From the NCBI GenBank assembly GCA_016794505.1, contig JAEUJZ010000037.1, positions 186,001-250,000 on the forward strand: a stretch of DNA of 64,000 nt, written 5' to 3'. Both the position numbers and the translations under genes were made by a program. Source of the stretch: Myxococcales bacterium (GTDB lineage Bacteria; Myxococcota_A; Polyangia; Palsa-1104; JAEUJZ01). Under the pieces are notes generated by a model, which worked only from the letters and a program-made list of their open reading frames with translations, was not told the origin of the DNA and made no database searches. Shown one piece after another: positions 24,164-34,462 of this stretch; position 1 is the stretch's first letter, and the number at the start of each line of letters is the position of its first letter.

Positions 24164-24325
24164 GGGTTTCCTTTCTTTGGTCATCGTTTCTGCAGGTCAT
24201 CCGCGGGCGCGATGGTCTGCGCAGTGTGCCATGGATGCGCGAATTCAAATGCAAGAAGGTTGCCAATCCTGCACGCGGGCTGGCGCGCGGGTTGCTTCTT
24301 CTGCCCTGGAACAAAGGAGAGAGTC
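24164..24325. promoter_or_regulatory. Divergent control region of cytochrome c and nitric oxide reductase
   Basis: These 162 bases must carry both promoters. They contain GGTCAT at 24179-24184 and AGGTCAT at 24194-24200, matching one half of the palindromes found ahead of the Rrf2 regulator, but without the opposing TGACCT half. This is suggestive only. The purine-rich AAAGGAGAGAG near the right end is the reductase's ribosome-binding site. Confidence 0.4.
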
Positions 24326-26596
24326 ATGAGCTGGAACACGCAGAGGCTTCGCCAAGCCCTAGTGCTGGTCTTGGTCGGTTCGTTTTCGGTGCTGCTGTTT
24401 GCTGGGCACCGCCTAAAGCAGGACGCGCCGCCCATTCCCGCGAAAGTGGTCTCAAGCAGCGGCGAGACGCTGATTGCTGAAGGCGAGATCGCAGCCGGTC
24501 AGAACGTATGGCAGGCCATGGGCGGCATGGAAGTCGGCTCGGTCTGGGGACACGGTAGCTACGTCGCGCCAGACTGGACCGCGGACTATCTGCACCGCGA
24601 GATCACGATCATCTTGGATCAGTTCGCGCAAAAGACCGGCGGCGGTCGCTTCGCGGATCTGCCCAAGGAACAGCAAGCCGCGCTGCGTGAGCGTCTGCGC
24701 GAAACGATGCGCAGCAATCGCTATGACGCGGTCAGCGACACGGTCACGATCTCGCCCGAGCGGGCTCGCGCGTTTCGCGATCTAGAAGCCCACTACGGCG
24801 CGCTCTTTCGCGAAGGACGGCGCGAGTTCGCCATCCCAGCGGGCGCGCAACCAGATGCAAAGAAGTTGCATCTGTTGACGGCGTTCTTCTTCTGGTCGGC
24901 GTGGGCAGCAAGCACCGATCGCCCCGGCCTGTCGGGCATCTCGTACACCAACAACTGGCCGCATGAGCCAACGATTGGCAACACAGTTACAGGCGATGCA
25001 GTGGTGTGGACCGGCGTCAGCATCATCGCGCTTCTGGCGGGCATCGCGGCCATGGTCTGGTGGCGAGCGGCGCGCAAGCCCGTTGCGACGGACAAAGAGC
25101 CGCCAGCGGACGACCCTCTGCTGAACGCGCGCTTGACGCCTTCGCAGAAGTCGGCGCTTGCGTACTTCGCAGTGGTGGTGCTGCTGTTCTTGGTGCAGAT
25201 CGTGATGGGCGTGATCAGCGCGCACTATGGCGTCGAAGGCGATGGCTTTTATGGCATCCCGCTTTCGCGCTGGCTGCCGTATGTCATCACGCGCACCTGG
25301 CACACGCAGCTTGGTATCTTCTGGATCGCAACGGCGTGGCTGGCCGCGGGTCTGTTTGTCGCGCCGGCCATTGGCGGTGGCGATCCACCGGGTCAGCGCT
25401 TGGGTGTCCACGTGCTTTTGGGCGCGCTGGTGGTGGTGGTCGGCGGCTCGATGGCGGGACAGTGGCTGAGCATCATGAACCGCTTCGGCGATGACACGAT
25501 GCGCTTCTATTTCGGCCACAGCGGCTACGAATACATCGACCTGGGACGTGGCTTTCAGATCGCGCTTTTGGTCGGGCTGTTCCTGTGGGTCGGCTTGGTG
25601 CTGCGCGCCGTGCTGCCTGCGCTGCGTCGCCCCGACGAGAGCCGAGGCCTGCTGTTCCTGTTTGTTCTGTCGGCTCTGGCGATTGCCGGCTTCTATGGCG
25701 CGGCGCTTGGCTACGGCCATCACACGCACTTGGCTGTCGCTGAATACTGGCGCTGGTGGGTGGTTCACCTGTGGGTCGAAGGCTTCTTCGAGGTCTTTGC
25801 GACCGTGGTCTTTGCCTTCCTGTTTGCTCGCCTGGGGCTTCTGGAAGCGCAGACCACCGAGCGCGCCGTCACGCTGTCAGCGACGATCTATCTTTCGGGT
25901 GGCGTGATCGGCACGCTGCACCACCTGTACTTCACAGGCTCGCCGCCGATGATCATGGCCTTGGGTGCGGTGTTCAGCGCGCTGGAAGTCGTGCCGCTGG
26001 TCTTCATCGGGTACGAAGCCTGGGAACACCTGCAGCTAAGCCAGCACAAGTCGTGGGTGCAGAAGTATCGCTATCCGATCTACTTCTTTGTTGCGGTGGC
26101 GTTCTGGAACGCGGTGGGCGCCGGCTTGTTCGGCTTCATGATCAACCCGCCTGTAGCGCTGTACTTCATGCAGGGCCTAAACACGACGCCAGTCCACGGA
26201 CACGCGGCGCTGTTTGGTGTGTACGGCATGCTGGGCTTGGCGCTGACGCTGTTCTGCTTGCGCGCCGCCGCACCGGCCCGCATCTGGAATGAAAAGCTCT
26301 TGGCGTGGTCGTTCTGGTTGATGAACATCGGCCTGCTTGCGATGGTGCTGCTCAGCCTGCTTCCCGTCGGACTTTTGCAGACCAAGGCCTCGGTCGAAGT
26401 GGGCTATTGGTACGCGCGCAGTCCCGAATTCATGCAGACCTCGCTGATGAACACGCTGCGCTGGCTGCGCGTGGTTGGCGACACGCTGTTTGGCTTCGGT
26501 GCGCTGTGCTTCGTCGTCTTCGCGGCCAGCTTGCTGCGCCGCCCCAGTCAGCTTGTAGGCACAGCCAACAACGAGGCCAGCGGCGCGACCGCGTAA
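24326..26596 (+). CDS. norZ: Quinol-dependent nitric oxide reductase (qNOR)
   Basis: A 756-residue single-chain NO reductase, length as in the family. One N-terminal membrane helix (about residues 10-28) is followed by a large periplasmic cytochrome c-like domain that lacks CxxCH, as in qNOR, then about twelve membrane helices. Key ligands are present: the TWHTQLGIFW histidine for heme b, His481 with Glu485 and Glu489 in HLWVEGFFE, His532 and His533 in GTLHHLYF for the non-heme iron, and His624/His626 in PVHGHAALFG for the hemes. It reduces 2 NO to N2O using quinol in the inner membrane. AGGAG precedes the start. It could serve detoxification or denitrification; no nitrite or N2O reductase is in the window. 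Chosen symbol follows qNOR usage. Confidence 0.93.
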   Translation: MSWNTQRLRQALVLVLVGSFSVLLFAGHRLKQDAPPIPAKVVSSSGETLIAEGEIAAGQNVWQAMGGMEVGSVWGHGSYVAPDWTADYLHREITIILDQFAQKTGGGRFADLPKEQQAALRERLRETMRSNRYDAVSDTVTISPERARAFRDLEAHYGALFREGRREFAIPAGAQPDAKKLHLLTAFFFWSAWAASTDRPGLSGISYTNNWPHEPTIGNTVTGDAVVWTGVSIIALLAGIAAMVWWRAARKPVATDKEPPADDPLLNARLTPSQKSALAYFAVVVLLFLVQIVMGVISAHYGVEGDGFYGIPLSRWLPYVITRTWHTQLGIFWIATAWLAAGLFVAPAIGGGDPPGQRLGVHVLLGALVVVVGGSMAGQWLSIMNRFGDDTMRFYFGHSGYEYIDLGRGFQIALLVGLFLWVGLVLRAVLPALRRPDESRGLLFLFVLSALAIAGFYGAALGYGHHTHLAVAEYWRWWVVHLWVEGFFEVFATVVFAFLFARLGLLEAQTTERAVTLSATIYLSGGVIGTLHHLYFTGSPPMIMALGAVFSALEVVPLVFIGYEAWEHLQLSQHKSWVQKYRYPIYFFVAVAFWNAVGAGLFGFMINPPVALYFMQGLNTTPVHGHAALFGVYGMLGLALTLFCLRAAAPARIWNEKLLAWSFWLMNIGLLAMVLLSLLPVGLLQTKASVEVGYWYARSPEFMQTSLMNTLRWLRVVGDTLFGFGALCFVVFAASLLRRPSQLVGTANNEASGATA

Positions 26597-26629
26597 CGCA
26601 GCGCCCGATTCACGATACCCTGCTGGACC

Positions 26630-27136
26630 ATGCACCTCGCGTATGTGATCTCGGTCTTCCTGCACATCCTTGCGGCGGTCGTCTGGATGGGCGGCATGGC
26701 GACGCTGATCTTGGTCATCGTGCCGTGGCTGCGTCGCGGTGAGCGGGCCAAGGCCACCGCCATGCTGCGCGACACGGCGAGACGCCTGCGCGACATCGGC
26801 TGGATCTGCTTCGCGGTGTTTCTGATCACCGGCAGCTTCAACCTGTGGGTGCGCGGCGTGCGGTTGTCGAGCTTCGCACGCACGGAGTTTCTGACGTCGC
26901 CGTTTGGTCAGCTGGTCTGCTACAAGCTGGGGCTGTTCCTGCTCATCGTCGGGCTGAGCGCGCTGCACGACTTCTGGATCGGACCCAACGCCCTGCAACA
27001 GATGGAACGTCAGCCGCAGTCGGTCGAGGCCGAGCGCTTGCGACGCCGCGCCGGACACATGGGCCGTCTGAACGCGCTCTTGGCGCTGCTGATCGTCCTG
27101 GTGGCCGTGATGCTGGTGCGCGGTCGGCCGTGGTAA
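26630..27136 (+). CDS. CopD-like small membrane protein
   Basis: A 168-residue protein with four membrane helices, at about residues 5-27, 58-78, 100-120 and 143-162. HILAAVVWMGGM at the N-terminus and a late HDFWIGP match the CopD/copper-resistance D-type fold and the related heme-copper-oxidase-associated family; the conserved His residues may bind copper or heme. It starts 33 bp after the qNOR stop on the same strand and is probably cotranscribed, so a role in assembling or protecting the NO reductase is a fair guess. No strong ribosome-binding site is visible. Confidence 0.78.
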   Translation: MHLAYVISVFLHILAAVVWMGGMATLILVIVPWLRRGERAKATAMLRDTARRLRDIGWICFAVFLITGSFNLWVRGVRLSSFARTEFLTSPFGQLVCYKLGLFLLIVGLSALHDFWIGPNALQQMERQPQSVEAERLRRRAGHMGRLNALLALLIVLVAVMLVRGRPW

Positions 27137-27194
27137 AGGCAGGCTAGCGAGAGAGAAGCGAGGATCGGGCGATGGGTCGATGGGCCGAGGCGGC

Positions 27195-27602
27195 TTACGC
27201 GATCTTGAGCATGCGCTTGACCTCATCGACCAAGCGCTTGGGCGAGATGGGCTTCGCCAGATAGCCATCACAGCCCGCGGCCATGGCGCGCTCTTGATCC
27301 CCGCGCATGGCGTGCGCGGTCAGCGCCAAGATGATGATGTGCCGAGTCTCGGGGGCGGCCTTTAGCTGACGCGTACATTCCCAGCCATCAACGACGGGAA
27401 TCGACAGATCCATCAGGATCAGCTGGGGCAAGTGGCTGCGCGCCTCACGCAGCGCTTCTTCGCCTGTCGCGGCCATGCGCACGCCGAAGCCGTTATGGCG
27501 CAGCACCGTGTCGAAGATCTTTTGGTTGTGCATGTCGTCATCGACCAAAAGCACGGTGTAGTTCTGGGCAGCAGCGCGGGAATCGTTGGTTTCGGTGCTC
27601 AA
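27195..27602 (-). CDS. Single-domain response regulator
   Basis: A 135-residue receiver domain without an output domain (CheY-like). The acidic pocket is at Asp21-23, the phospho-acceptor at Asp65 in LMDLSIP, the switch Thr95 in LALTAH and Lys117 in LAKPIS. It lies 89 bp after the large sensor kinase on the same strand, which makes it the obvious phosphotransfer partner because the kinase has no receiver of its own. With no DNA-binding domain it must act by protein contact or within a phosphorelay. Confidence 0.92.
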   Translation of the reverse strand: MSTETNDSRAAAQNYTVLLVDDDMHNQKIFDTVLRHNGFGVRMAATGEEALREARSHLPQLILMDLSIPVVDGWECTRQLKAAPETRHIIILALTAHAMRGDQERAMAAGCDGYLAKPISPKRLVDEVKRMLKIA

Positions 27603-27691
27603 GGGAACGCTCTCAGTCCGTGGGGTGTTGCCGGCAGCGATGCTGACCAGTTCATGCCATTACAGCGCATGCGCGGCATCGCGGCACCATC

Positions 27692-30600
27692 TTAGATGTC
27701 TTCCGAAGCGGCACCCGACGGGCCAAGCCGACTTGGCTCTGCCGGATCGCTGGGGCGCTGCATGGGCGGGGGTGTCGGCTCGTTGGCCAGGACCGGAGGA
27801 TCCTGAGCACTGCCCGAAAAGCGCGAATTTGGCAGCGGCAGCGGCGTGTGGTGGCGCATCGCGGCGTCCGCCAACGACAGATCAGAAGCCCCGGCAGCGA
27901 GAAGAAGCCTGGGAATATCGGGATCCGACATGCTCAACGCTGGATTGCTATCGCCTTCGCGCATGCGCGAGCGATAAGAGCCACGAGCCGGCGGCGTACG
28001 CGGCAAGCGAATCGTAAATGTCGAGCCGATCCCGAACGTACTTTCAACCGTCAGCGTGGCGCCGAGCATCTCGGCGAGTCGACGGGCAATGGCCAAGCCC
28101 AAGCCGGTTCCGCCATAGCGCCGCGTCGAGCTGCCATCGACCTGACGGAATTCTTCAAAGATCAGCTCCAAGTGCTCGGCGCGGATGCCAATGCCGGTGT
28201 CCTTGACCGAGACATAGATCGCATCATCGTGGCCTTCGCCGCTGTGGACCTCGACGACAACGGCCCCCTGCGAGGTGAACTTGATGGCATTGGCGATCAA
28301 GTTGGTCAGGATCTGTTGCAGCTTCACCGAGTCGGTCTGCACAAACAGATCGTGCGGACAGTTGAGCTGCACACGGTACGGTCGATCGCGGCCCATGGCT
28401 TCGGCTTCGCGGATCACAGCCGTACACAGCGCGTGCAGATCCAGCCGCTCGAAATAGACCTCCATGCGGCCGGCTTCGATGCGCGACAGATCCAAGATCT
28501 GATTGATCAAGCGCAGCAGGTTGGACGACGACGCCAGCACACCCGCGATCGCATCCTGCGCATCGACGGAGATCGGACCATAGATCTGATCATGAATCAG
28601 CTCGGAATAGCCCATGATGGCGTTGAGCGGCGTGCGCAGCTCATGCGAGACGTTGGCCAGAAACTCGGACTTCAGGCGGTTCACTTCGCGCAGCTGATTG
28701 CGCTGAATGCGCAGCTGAATCGACTGTGCGGCAAGCTGATTGCGCTGCTCTTCAAGCTGGTTGCGCTGCTCGGCAAGCTGGTCGCGCTGCGCTCGCACTT
28801 GATCACGCTGCGCGGCCAGAGCTTCGTTGCGCTGCCGTAGCTCGCTCGCAAGCTGCGTGACGCGGGTATAGGCGCGAGCATTGCTGACCGCAATCGCAAG
28901 CTGCGCTGCCGCTTGACGCATGAACTCAACCAGCGCGGGCTCGGGCATCTCATCGCTCGACAGCAAAAGGACCAGAAGCCCCAGCGGATGATTGCGAAAG
29001 ACCAAAGGCACCAGCAGGCGACGCCCGACAGCCTGCACCGCTTCGGTCAGGGCCACCGGGCTGCCATCGGGATTCTTGGGACGCTGCTCAAGAAAGTCGC
29101 GCAGCGATGGAGCAGGACCCAAGGTATGCGTCGAGACGCCCGATGCAGCGCGCACCAAGAGCTCGCCATCGGGGTTGTTGTCGTCGACCAGAAAGACGCC
29201 GCCCCCTTTGGTACCGGTCGCTTCCACCAGCGCGGCGAGCGCCTGATCGAGCATCACCGTCAGATCCGCCGCATCGATCACCTCGTCGCTGCGATCGATC
29301 GGTGAATTCAAGACCGAGGTAAATGCATAGGCCAAGCGAATCTGGCGGGTTCGGCGCTTGACCTCGCTCTCTAGATCGCGGTTCAGGCGGGACAGTGCGG
29401 ACATCGTCTCGCGCAGGCGCTCGGCCATGCGGGTGAACGACTCGGCAAGCATGCCCAGCTCGTCGCTGCGATTGACGTTGATACGCGGGTGCAGGTTGCC
29501 ATTGCGGATCTCGTCCGCGCCACGGGCTAGCTCCAAGATCGGCACGCTGATGCGGCCCGCGATGAAATATGCCGCGGTCGCACCCAGCACCAAAAGCAGC
29601 AAGCCCAGCCCAGCCCCCCAGCGCGCGACTTCGTTCAGGCGCTCGTTGGCCGCGGCCATCGACAAGCCGACGCGGGCAACCCCCACCACGCGATCATGGC
29701 CCGAGCGATCGCTGGGATACAAAAACGCCGTGACGCCGGCTGCACCGCGCTCGCTGATCACGATGGGCGCATACAGATCCAGGCAGTTGAGCTTGTCGAT
29801 CGATACCTGACGCCGCAGGCGCGAAACCGACTGCAGAAATAGATCCCCGCGCCGCGGCGGAGCGACCTCGGTCTCTTGCCGAGCGCGACGCAGAAGCTCG
29901 CTGACCAGACCGGCCTGCGGGTCCGGCTGCGGCTGTCCCGAGCGCGTTCCCGTCTTGATCAGCTCGCGGCCGCTGCCGTCATAGACCGCGACATAGACCA
30001 CGTCCTGCAGATCGGCCATGCGGCGCACCGGGCCTTCCAAAAGCACGCGATCTCCCGCGAAGGCGCCAAGCTCGGACTGCGTCGCCAAGTACCCCAGCAG
30101 AAGCTCGGCGCGCTGCTCGCGATCTTCCTGCACAAACGTCAGCTGACGGCTGTAATAAATCGCCCCCGAGCCCACCGACATCAGCAGCGAGATGGCGAGC
30201 AGCCACAGAAAGACCTGACGGAAGAAGCTCGAACGCTGCCGCATGAGCAGGCTGCCCCAGCCGCTGACCTCTCCGCTCTGTTCGAGCAGGCTGGCCGGCG
30301 ACAGGAACGCCGCCAAGGGAGACTCTCCCGTCTCATCGGCTCCATCAAGTGTGCTGCGGTCGCGCAGGCGACTGGCCAGTCCCTGCGGCTGAGCCAGCGG
30401 CAGCGTGTCGCGCACCGATAAGGAATCGGGGCGAACCACCGGCTGGCGACTGGAGGTCGAGACCGCCGCGCCCGGTTCTTTGCTGCTTGCGAAAGGCGCT
30501 GCACTGGCTGCGGCCGCGCTGGCTGCGACGGTGGCACTGCGCCCGCTGTGGTTCTTGCCTGCTGTGGCGGCAGCGGGCGCGGTGTTCTTCTCGGCGGTGG

Positions 30601-30913
30601 TCTCGTTCGAGGGCGACGGAGCCGACGGGGCCGCTTCGCTGGGGATGGCCGGCACCGCAGAGTGGCTGTCGCTGCCTGCCTCGGCCGTACCGCTCGGGCT
30701 GTCCCCTGCCGCAGGTGCCTGGCCGGCTGGCTCGCTCGCAGCGGGCTGCGCTGCCTCGGGTGTGCGCGTCGGGTCGTTGCCAGCCTGCGCATCCAACGGG
30801 GCAGGCTGCGGCACGCGCCCCGCTTCGACAGCGGCCGGTGCCGAGGTCTCTCCTTCGCTGGCCTGGCCCGTCGGGGCAGCGCTTGGCTCGTCGGCGGCGC
30901 GCGTCCCACTCAT
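27692..30913 (-). CDS. Membrane sensor histidine kinase with HAMP, GAF and coiled coil
   Basis: A 1073-residue kinase. Residues 1-228 are a cytoplasmic low-complexity region rich in Ala, Pro and Ser; TM1 is at about 231-254, a periplasmic sensor of about 175 residues follows, then TM2 (431-452), HAMP (453-505), a GAF domain (545-680) and a coiled coil (690-745) with repeated AQRDQL/EQRNQL heptads. HisKA has the phospho-acceptor His757 in NVSHELRTP. HATPase_c has N ([10 protein letters not shown]), G1 (DTGIGI) and G2 (GGTGLGLAI) boxes. The C-terminal 70 residues are disordered. Its ATG overlaps the stop of a periplasmic binding protein gene (ATGA), so sensing probably involves that protein. 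Confidence 0.92.
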   Translation of the reverse strand: MSGTRAADEPSAAPTGQASEGETSAPAAVEAGRVPQPAPLDAQAGNDPTRTPEAAQPAASEPAGQAPAAGDSPSGTAEAGSDSHSAVPAIPSEAAPSAPSPSNETTAEKNTAPAAATAGKNHSGRSATVAASAAAASAAPFASSKEPGAAVSTSSRQPVVRPDSLSVRDTLPLAQPQGLASRLRDRSTLDGADETGESPLAAFLSPASLLEQSGEVSGWGSLLMRQRSSFFRQVFLWLLAISLLMSVGSGAIYYSRQLTFVQEDREQRAELLLGYLATQSELGAFAGDRVLLEGPVRRMADLQDVVYVAVYDGSGRELIKTGTRSGQPQPDPQAGLVSELLRRARQETEVAPPRRGDLFLQSVSRLRRQVSIDKLNCLDLYAPIVISERGAAGVTAFLYPSDRSGHDRVVGVARVGLSMAAANERLNEVARWGAGLGLLLLVLGATAAYFIAGRISVPILELARGADEIRNGNLHPRINVNRSDELGMLAESFTRMAERLRETMSALSRLNRDLESEVKRRTRQIRLAYAFTSVLNSPIDRSDEVIDAADLTVMLDQALAALVEATGTKGGGVFLVDDNNPDGELLVRAASGVSTHTLGPAPSLRDFLEQRPKNPDGSPVALTEAVQAVGRRLLVPLVFRNHPLGLLVLLLSSDEMPEPALVEFMRQAAAQLAIAVSNARAYTRVTQLASELRQRNEALAAQRDQVRAQRDQLAEQRNQLEEQRNQLAAQSIQLRIQRNQLREVNRLKSEFLANVSHELRTPLNAIMGYSELIHDQIYGPISVDAQDAIAGVLASSSNLLRLINQILDLSRIEAGRMEVYFERLDLHALCTAVIREAEAMGRDRPYRVQLNCPHDLFVQTDSVKLQQILTNLIANAIKFTSQGAVVVEVHSGEGHDDAIYVSVKDTGIGIRAEHLELIFEEFRQVDGSSTRRYGGTGLGLAIARRLAEMLGATLTVESTFGIGSTFTIRLPRTPPARGSYRSRMREGDSNPALSMSDPDIPRLLLAAGASDLSLADAAMRHHTPLPLPNSRFSGSAQDPPVLANEPTPPPMQRPSDPAEPSRLGPSGAASEDI

Positions 30914-31887
30914 TGCTCGACGACCTTCCAGCCTGCGTTGTGACGGGCCCGCTCAAGCCGGATCCCCAAGCGGCGTGCGGCATGCGCGTTGACGACGATC
31001 TCGGGATTGCCGCTGGGATGATCGCGAGCCACCAGCTCCATATGCGCCGGATCGTGCAAGAGCTGATTGACTTGCCAGGCCAAGTGCCGCCCGACGGCTT
31101 CCGGTGGCCAGTCGACGGCCATCATCGCGCCGAAGTACACCTGCTGCCGCGTCGCCGCGATCACCGGCACACCGCGCTGAATCTGCAGCCGCAGCACGAA
31201 CTGCAGCACCTGCATATTGATCAGCTGCGGATCGGCGCCCAACCAAATGGCGTCGACTTGGCCGGCACTCGGCGGACCGCCTGCGCGGATCAGCTCTTCC
31301 GGAGACGGCAAGAACAGCTCGCGCAGCGCGCGAATCGCCGCATCTCCGCCTGTGACAGAGACGTCGATGAGCTCCATGCCCAAGCTGCGCGCGGCACCAC
31401 GAGCGGCCATGACGCGATGATGGCCGCGCTCGCTGGAAATGGCGAGAATCCGGTGCGTTTTCGGTCGTAGCTGCTGCAAGGCTCGGAAGACCTGCACCGG
31501 AGGCGCCGAGGTATTGGTGCCGATCGCGCCCGACGGAGGATCAGGAGCCAAGGCATAGACGATGTGCGCGCGGGCGCCGACCAGAAGCTCCAGCGCTGGC
31601 TGACCGATGGCCACCAGCAGCCGGGCGGACTGCGCAAGCTCGCGGGTACGGGCCAGCTCACTGGGACTGTCGCCCATCGATACCTGCTGGAACTGCACGC
31701 GCACGCCTTCGCTAAAGGCCTCGGTGACTTCTTGTACGGCGCGCATGCCCGGCGTGCGAACCAACAACACCTGCGGACCCGTTCGCGGCGCTCCGCCCCC
31801 GCCGCCCCCAGAGTCCATGCCGACATCCGGGGCAGCCAGAAGCTGGGGCAGTGTGACCAACACAAGGAGCGCGAGGGCGGGTGTCAT
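30910..31887 (-). CDS. Periplasmic binding protein, ABC_sub_bind-like, coupled to the sensor kinase
   Basis: A 325-residue exported protein. The ATG at 31887 gives a compact signal peptide ([18 protein letters not shown]); ATGs up to 16 codons earlier are possible. A Gly-rich linker follows. The body has two alternating alpha/beta lobes: [45 protein letters not shown] and [17 protein letters not shown], which match the two-lobed PF04392-type substrate-binding fold. The C-terminal [18 protein letters not shown] is also typical. No permease or ATPase gene is nearby; instead the stop overlaps the kinase start by four bases. It is therefore probably a sensory binding protein, as TorT is for TorS, rather than a transporter part. 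The ligand is unknown. Confidence 0.82.
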   Translation of the reverse strand: MTPALALLVLVTLPQLLAAPDVGMDSGGGGGGAPRTGPQVLLVRTPGMRAVQEVTEAFSEGVRVQFQQVSMGDSPSELARTRELAQSARLLVAIGQPALELLVGARAHIVYALAPDPPSGAIGTNTSAPPVQVFRALQQLRPKTHRILAISSERGHHRVMAARGAARSLGMELIDVSVTGGDAAIRALRELFLPSPEELIRAGGPPSAGQVDAIWLGADPQLINMQVLQFVLRLQIQRGVPVIAATRQQVYFGAMMAVDWPPEAVGRHLAWQVNQLLHDPAHMELVARDHPSGNPEIVVNAHAARRLGIRLERARHNAGWKVVEQ

Positions 31888-31974
31888 GGGCTGGTTCGGG
31901 CCGAGCGAGGCAAGCCGGCCATCCATGTATAACACCCGATCCGGCGAATCGATGCCAGGGACCTCACGCCAAGG

Positions 31975-33108
31975 TCACCCAGCCGTACCGTCGGGGGATG
32001 TGCTGTCTCGGGTTTCTTCAGTCTCTTCAGCCGCCGCGGCTTCGGCGGCCGCTGCTTCCAGGCCCAGGCGCGAGCCCGCAGGCAAAAACGCAAGGCCCAA
32101 GATCAGGTTGCTCGCCGTCGAGATCGCGGTCATCGATAGGCTGTATGCGAACACCGCCGCCTCGGCAGCTTCCCCGGTGAGTCCGACGGCAAAGTCCGTG
32201 AAATAGTACTTGGCCACCACCTGCGCCGTTCCCAAACCCTGCACGCTAATCGGCAGCGCAGCGACGGCAAAGACCACCGGCAGGTACAACATGGCGACAT
32301 GAAACGGCACGCTGATGCCAAAGCAGCGCAGCGCGATGAAGTGCCAAAGCAGCAGCACAAACAAGTGCGGCAGACGGACGATCAGCGCGCGGACGTGGCC
32401 CCGCAGGCCGGCTTCCACAAGGGGTGCAAAGACCTTGCTGGCCAAGCGCAGCAGGCGCGGCAAAAGACCCGTCGGAGCACTGGCGGTCGGATCGGCTGGC
32501 TGGCGCAGAAAGCGTGGCGGCCAGCGCAAGAGCGCCGCATAGACGCAAAGCCCGACGGCAAACAGCGCCAATACGGGCAAAAGAGCGCGCCCCTTTTCGC
32601 CACCCAGGACGGCTCCGAAGGTCGCGAAGATCATGAGCAGCGCCACCCAGACGCCCATGATGAACAACACGATGGCCCCCGCGCGCGACAAGGGGATCTT
32701 GGCGGCCCGATGCAGGAAGCCGATGATCCCAAGCTGGCCCGCGTGATAGTTGATCACCGCCAAGGTGTAGGTCGCGGCGCGGATCGTATACAGCTCGACG
32801 TAGCGAAGCTGCAGGCCGAAGCCGCGAAACACATAAAACATGGCCAGCGTATCGACGCTGCAGTTGAGCACCGCCATGCCCGCCGAGACCAGCAAGAGCA
32901 GGCCGAGCGGGGCACGGCTCATGGCGCTCTGCAGCTCGTGGAGCGGGATGCCGCGTACGGCGTAGACCAGCGCCAAAATCGCCACAAGAATGGGAAGCAG
33001 GCGACGCAGCGCATGGCGTCGTGGGGGCTGGCCCGACGAGCGGCTCGTGCCGCCTGACGGTGGATGGTTGGCTTCAGCCTGAGCCGAGGCGGTCACTTTC
33101 AGGGTCAT
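31975..33108 (-). CDS. LPG-synthase/flippase-type integral membrane protein
   Basis: A 377-residue protein with about eight membrane helices matching the LPG_synthase_TM family (formerly UPF0104), the membrane part of lysylphosphatidylglycerol synthase-like flippases. VINYHAGQLGIIGFLHR and the late LPISVQGLGTAQVVAKYYF are the usual conserved segments. There is no C-terminal aminoacyl-transferase domain, so it probably moves or scrambles a lipid or polyprenyl-linked glycan rather than modifying one. The N-terminal 35 and C-terminal 30 residues are polar and low-complexity. No Shine-Dalgarno sequence precedes the ATG; the upstream stretch is pyrimidine-rich. It precedes the binding protein gene by 87 bp on the same strand. 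Confidence 0.8.
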   Translation of the reverse strand: MTLKVTASAQAEANHPPSGGTSRSSGQPPRRHALRRLLPILVAILALVYAVRGIPLHELQSAMSRAPLGLLLLVSAGMAVLNCSVDTLAMFYVFRGFGLQLRYVELYTIRAATYTLAVINYHAGQLGIIGFLHRAAKIPLSRAGAIVLFIMGVWVALLMIFATFGAVLGGEKGRALLPVLALFAVGLCVYAALLRWPPRFLRQPADPTASAPTGLLPRLLRLASKVFAPLVEAGLRGHVRALIVRLPHLFVLLLWHFIALRCFGISVPFHVAMLYLPVVFAVAALPISVQGLGTAQVVAKYYFTDFAVGLTGEAAEAAVFAYSLSMTAISTASNLILGLAFLPAGSRLGLEAAAAEAAAAEETEETRDSTSPDGTAG

Positions 33109-33217
33109 CGTAAGAAGAAAGAAGAGGAAGCGAGAGAGTTCGGCGCGGCAGTCGTTTCTTGCCTAGCGCAGCGGCCCAAGATATTTTCGACGCGGTTTTT
33201 CTGCAAGAGAGGCGTTC

Positions 33218-34402
33218 GTGGCACGTCCTGAGAAATCTGATCCCTCGAACAACGATAGCGAGTCCAAGACGGCTTCCCGTACAAGCGACGATGGCGACCG
33301 CGATGGATATCGACCGACGCGGCGACAGGTCGCGCGTGACGGCACCAAACCAGCGGCTGAAAAGACCGCGGCGCGAGGCAGCGAAAGCAAAGAGCCTCCA
33401 GCGACGGGGCTGCGCGGCTTCATCGAGCAGCACTGGGAGGGCTGGCTAAGCCAAGTCCTGCTCATGGCCATCGTCGGCGTCGGCGTCCTTGGCTACAAGC
33501 TAGAGTGGCTGCGCGAAGGCACGATCGGCTTGGTGCTGGTCGGTGGCCTGCTCGCCATCGCCATCTATGGCACGGCGGGACCGACGTATGACCTGATCGA
33601 AAAGAAGACGGCGCGCACGCTCTTTGCGGTGCTGGCGATCGTCTGGGCGGCATCGGTGGGCTATCCCGCGCTGCGCAAAGCGGTGCCGCGCAAGGTCCTG
33701 GGCGAAGCGGTGCTGACCCCCGGCAGCTTGTCGACCAAGATCGCGGTGGCGGAAAACAGCACCGGCCCCTTTGATGTGACGGCCAGCGGCACGCTGCGCC
33801 CAGATGCCGGTCAGGAAAAGCGCGTCGATTATCTGTTCAAGATCGTCGGCGATGGCGGGCAAGAATCCGAGCTCTCGGGCGAGTTCAGCGTGTCGATGCA
33901 TCAGGCGCGCGTGCGGCGCGGATCCAATGTGTGGAGCGAGCAGCACAACCAAGTGGAGCACCGCCTGCCCTCTGCCCTGCGCGGACGCGAGCTAACCGTC
34001 TCGACCGAGCAGGTCGACGAGCTCTTGCAGAGCGGGCTGCACATCTCGCTGCACCCACAGAGCATGGATCCGCAGTGGTTCCTAGTCGGCGGCATTCTGG
34101 TGGTGCTGGCCATGCTGTTCGTCGAGGCCAAGGTTGGGGATTCCAAGACCAAGACCCACCTCATCATGGCTTCTGCATCCACGCTGGTGTTTTCGTGGTG
34201 GTTCCAAAAGAACGCCACGGCCAGCCGCTTGGTGTCGCCGGCCTTGGACGCCATACTCCTTGCCGCCATCACTGGAGGCATCGGTGGCACGCTGGTCGGC
34301 GCCGTGGTGCGACGGATCAGCGGTCGCGATCGCATAAAGCCCCGCAACCCAGAAGACGAGCCCGCGGAAAAAGGCGAGAGCAAAGCCGGCGCCGAAGCCT
34401 AA
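33218..34402 (+). CDS. Multispan membrane protein of unknown function
   Basis: A 394-residue protein starting at GTG with AAGAGAGG upstream. The first 70 residues are polar and charged. Three hydrophobic segments follow (about 76-97, 100-120, 133-152), then a soluble region of about 120 residues with beta character, then three more helices near 282-303, 313-330 and 336-356, and a charged tail. I do not recognise a family. It is divergent from the flippase-type gene (109 bp apart) and lies 60 bp before the glutamyl-Q synthetase. Confidence 0.72.
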   Translation: MARPEKSDPSNNDSESKTASRTSDDGDRDGYRPTRRQVARDGTKPAAEKTAARGSESKEPPATGLRGFIEQHWEGWLSQVLLMAIVGVGVLGYKLEWLREGTIGLVLVGGLLAIAIYGTAGPTYDLIEKKTARTLFAVLAIVWAASVGYPALRKAVPRKVLGEAVLTPGSLSTKIAVAENSTGPFDVTASGTLRPDAGQEKRVDYLFKIVGDGGQESELSGEFSVSMHQARVRRGSNVWSEQHNQVEHRLPSALRGRELTVSTEQVDELLQSGLHISLHPQSMDPQWFLVGGILVVLAMLFVEAKVGDSKTKTHLIMASASTLVFSWWFQKNATASRLVSPALDAILLAAITGGIGGTLVGAVVRRISGRDRIKPRNPEDEPAEKGESKAGAEA

Positions 34403-34462
34403 GAAAGCGCTCGCTTCGCGGGTCCATCTTTCCCCGCCTTTGCCTGACCCAGCCTGCGTTCC

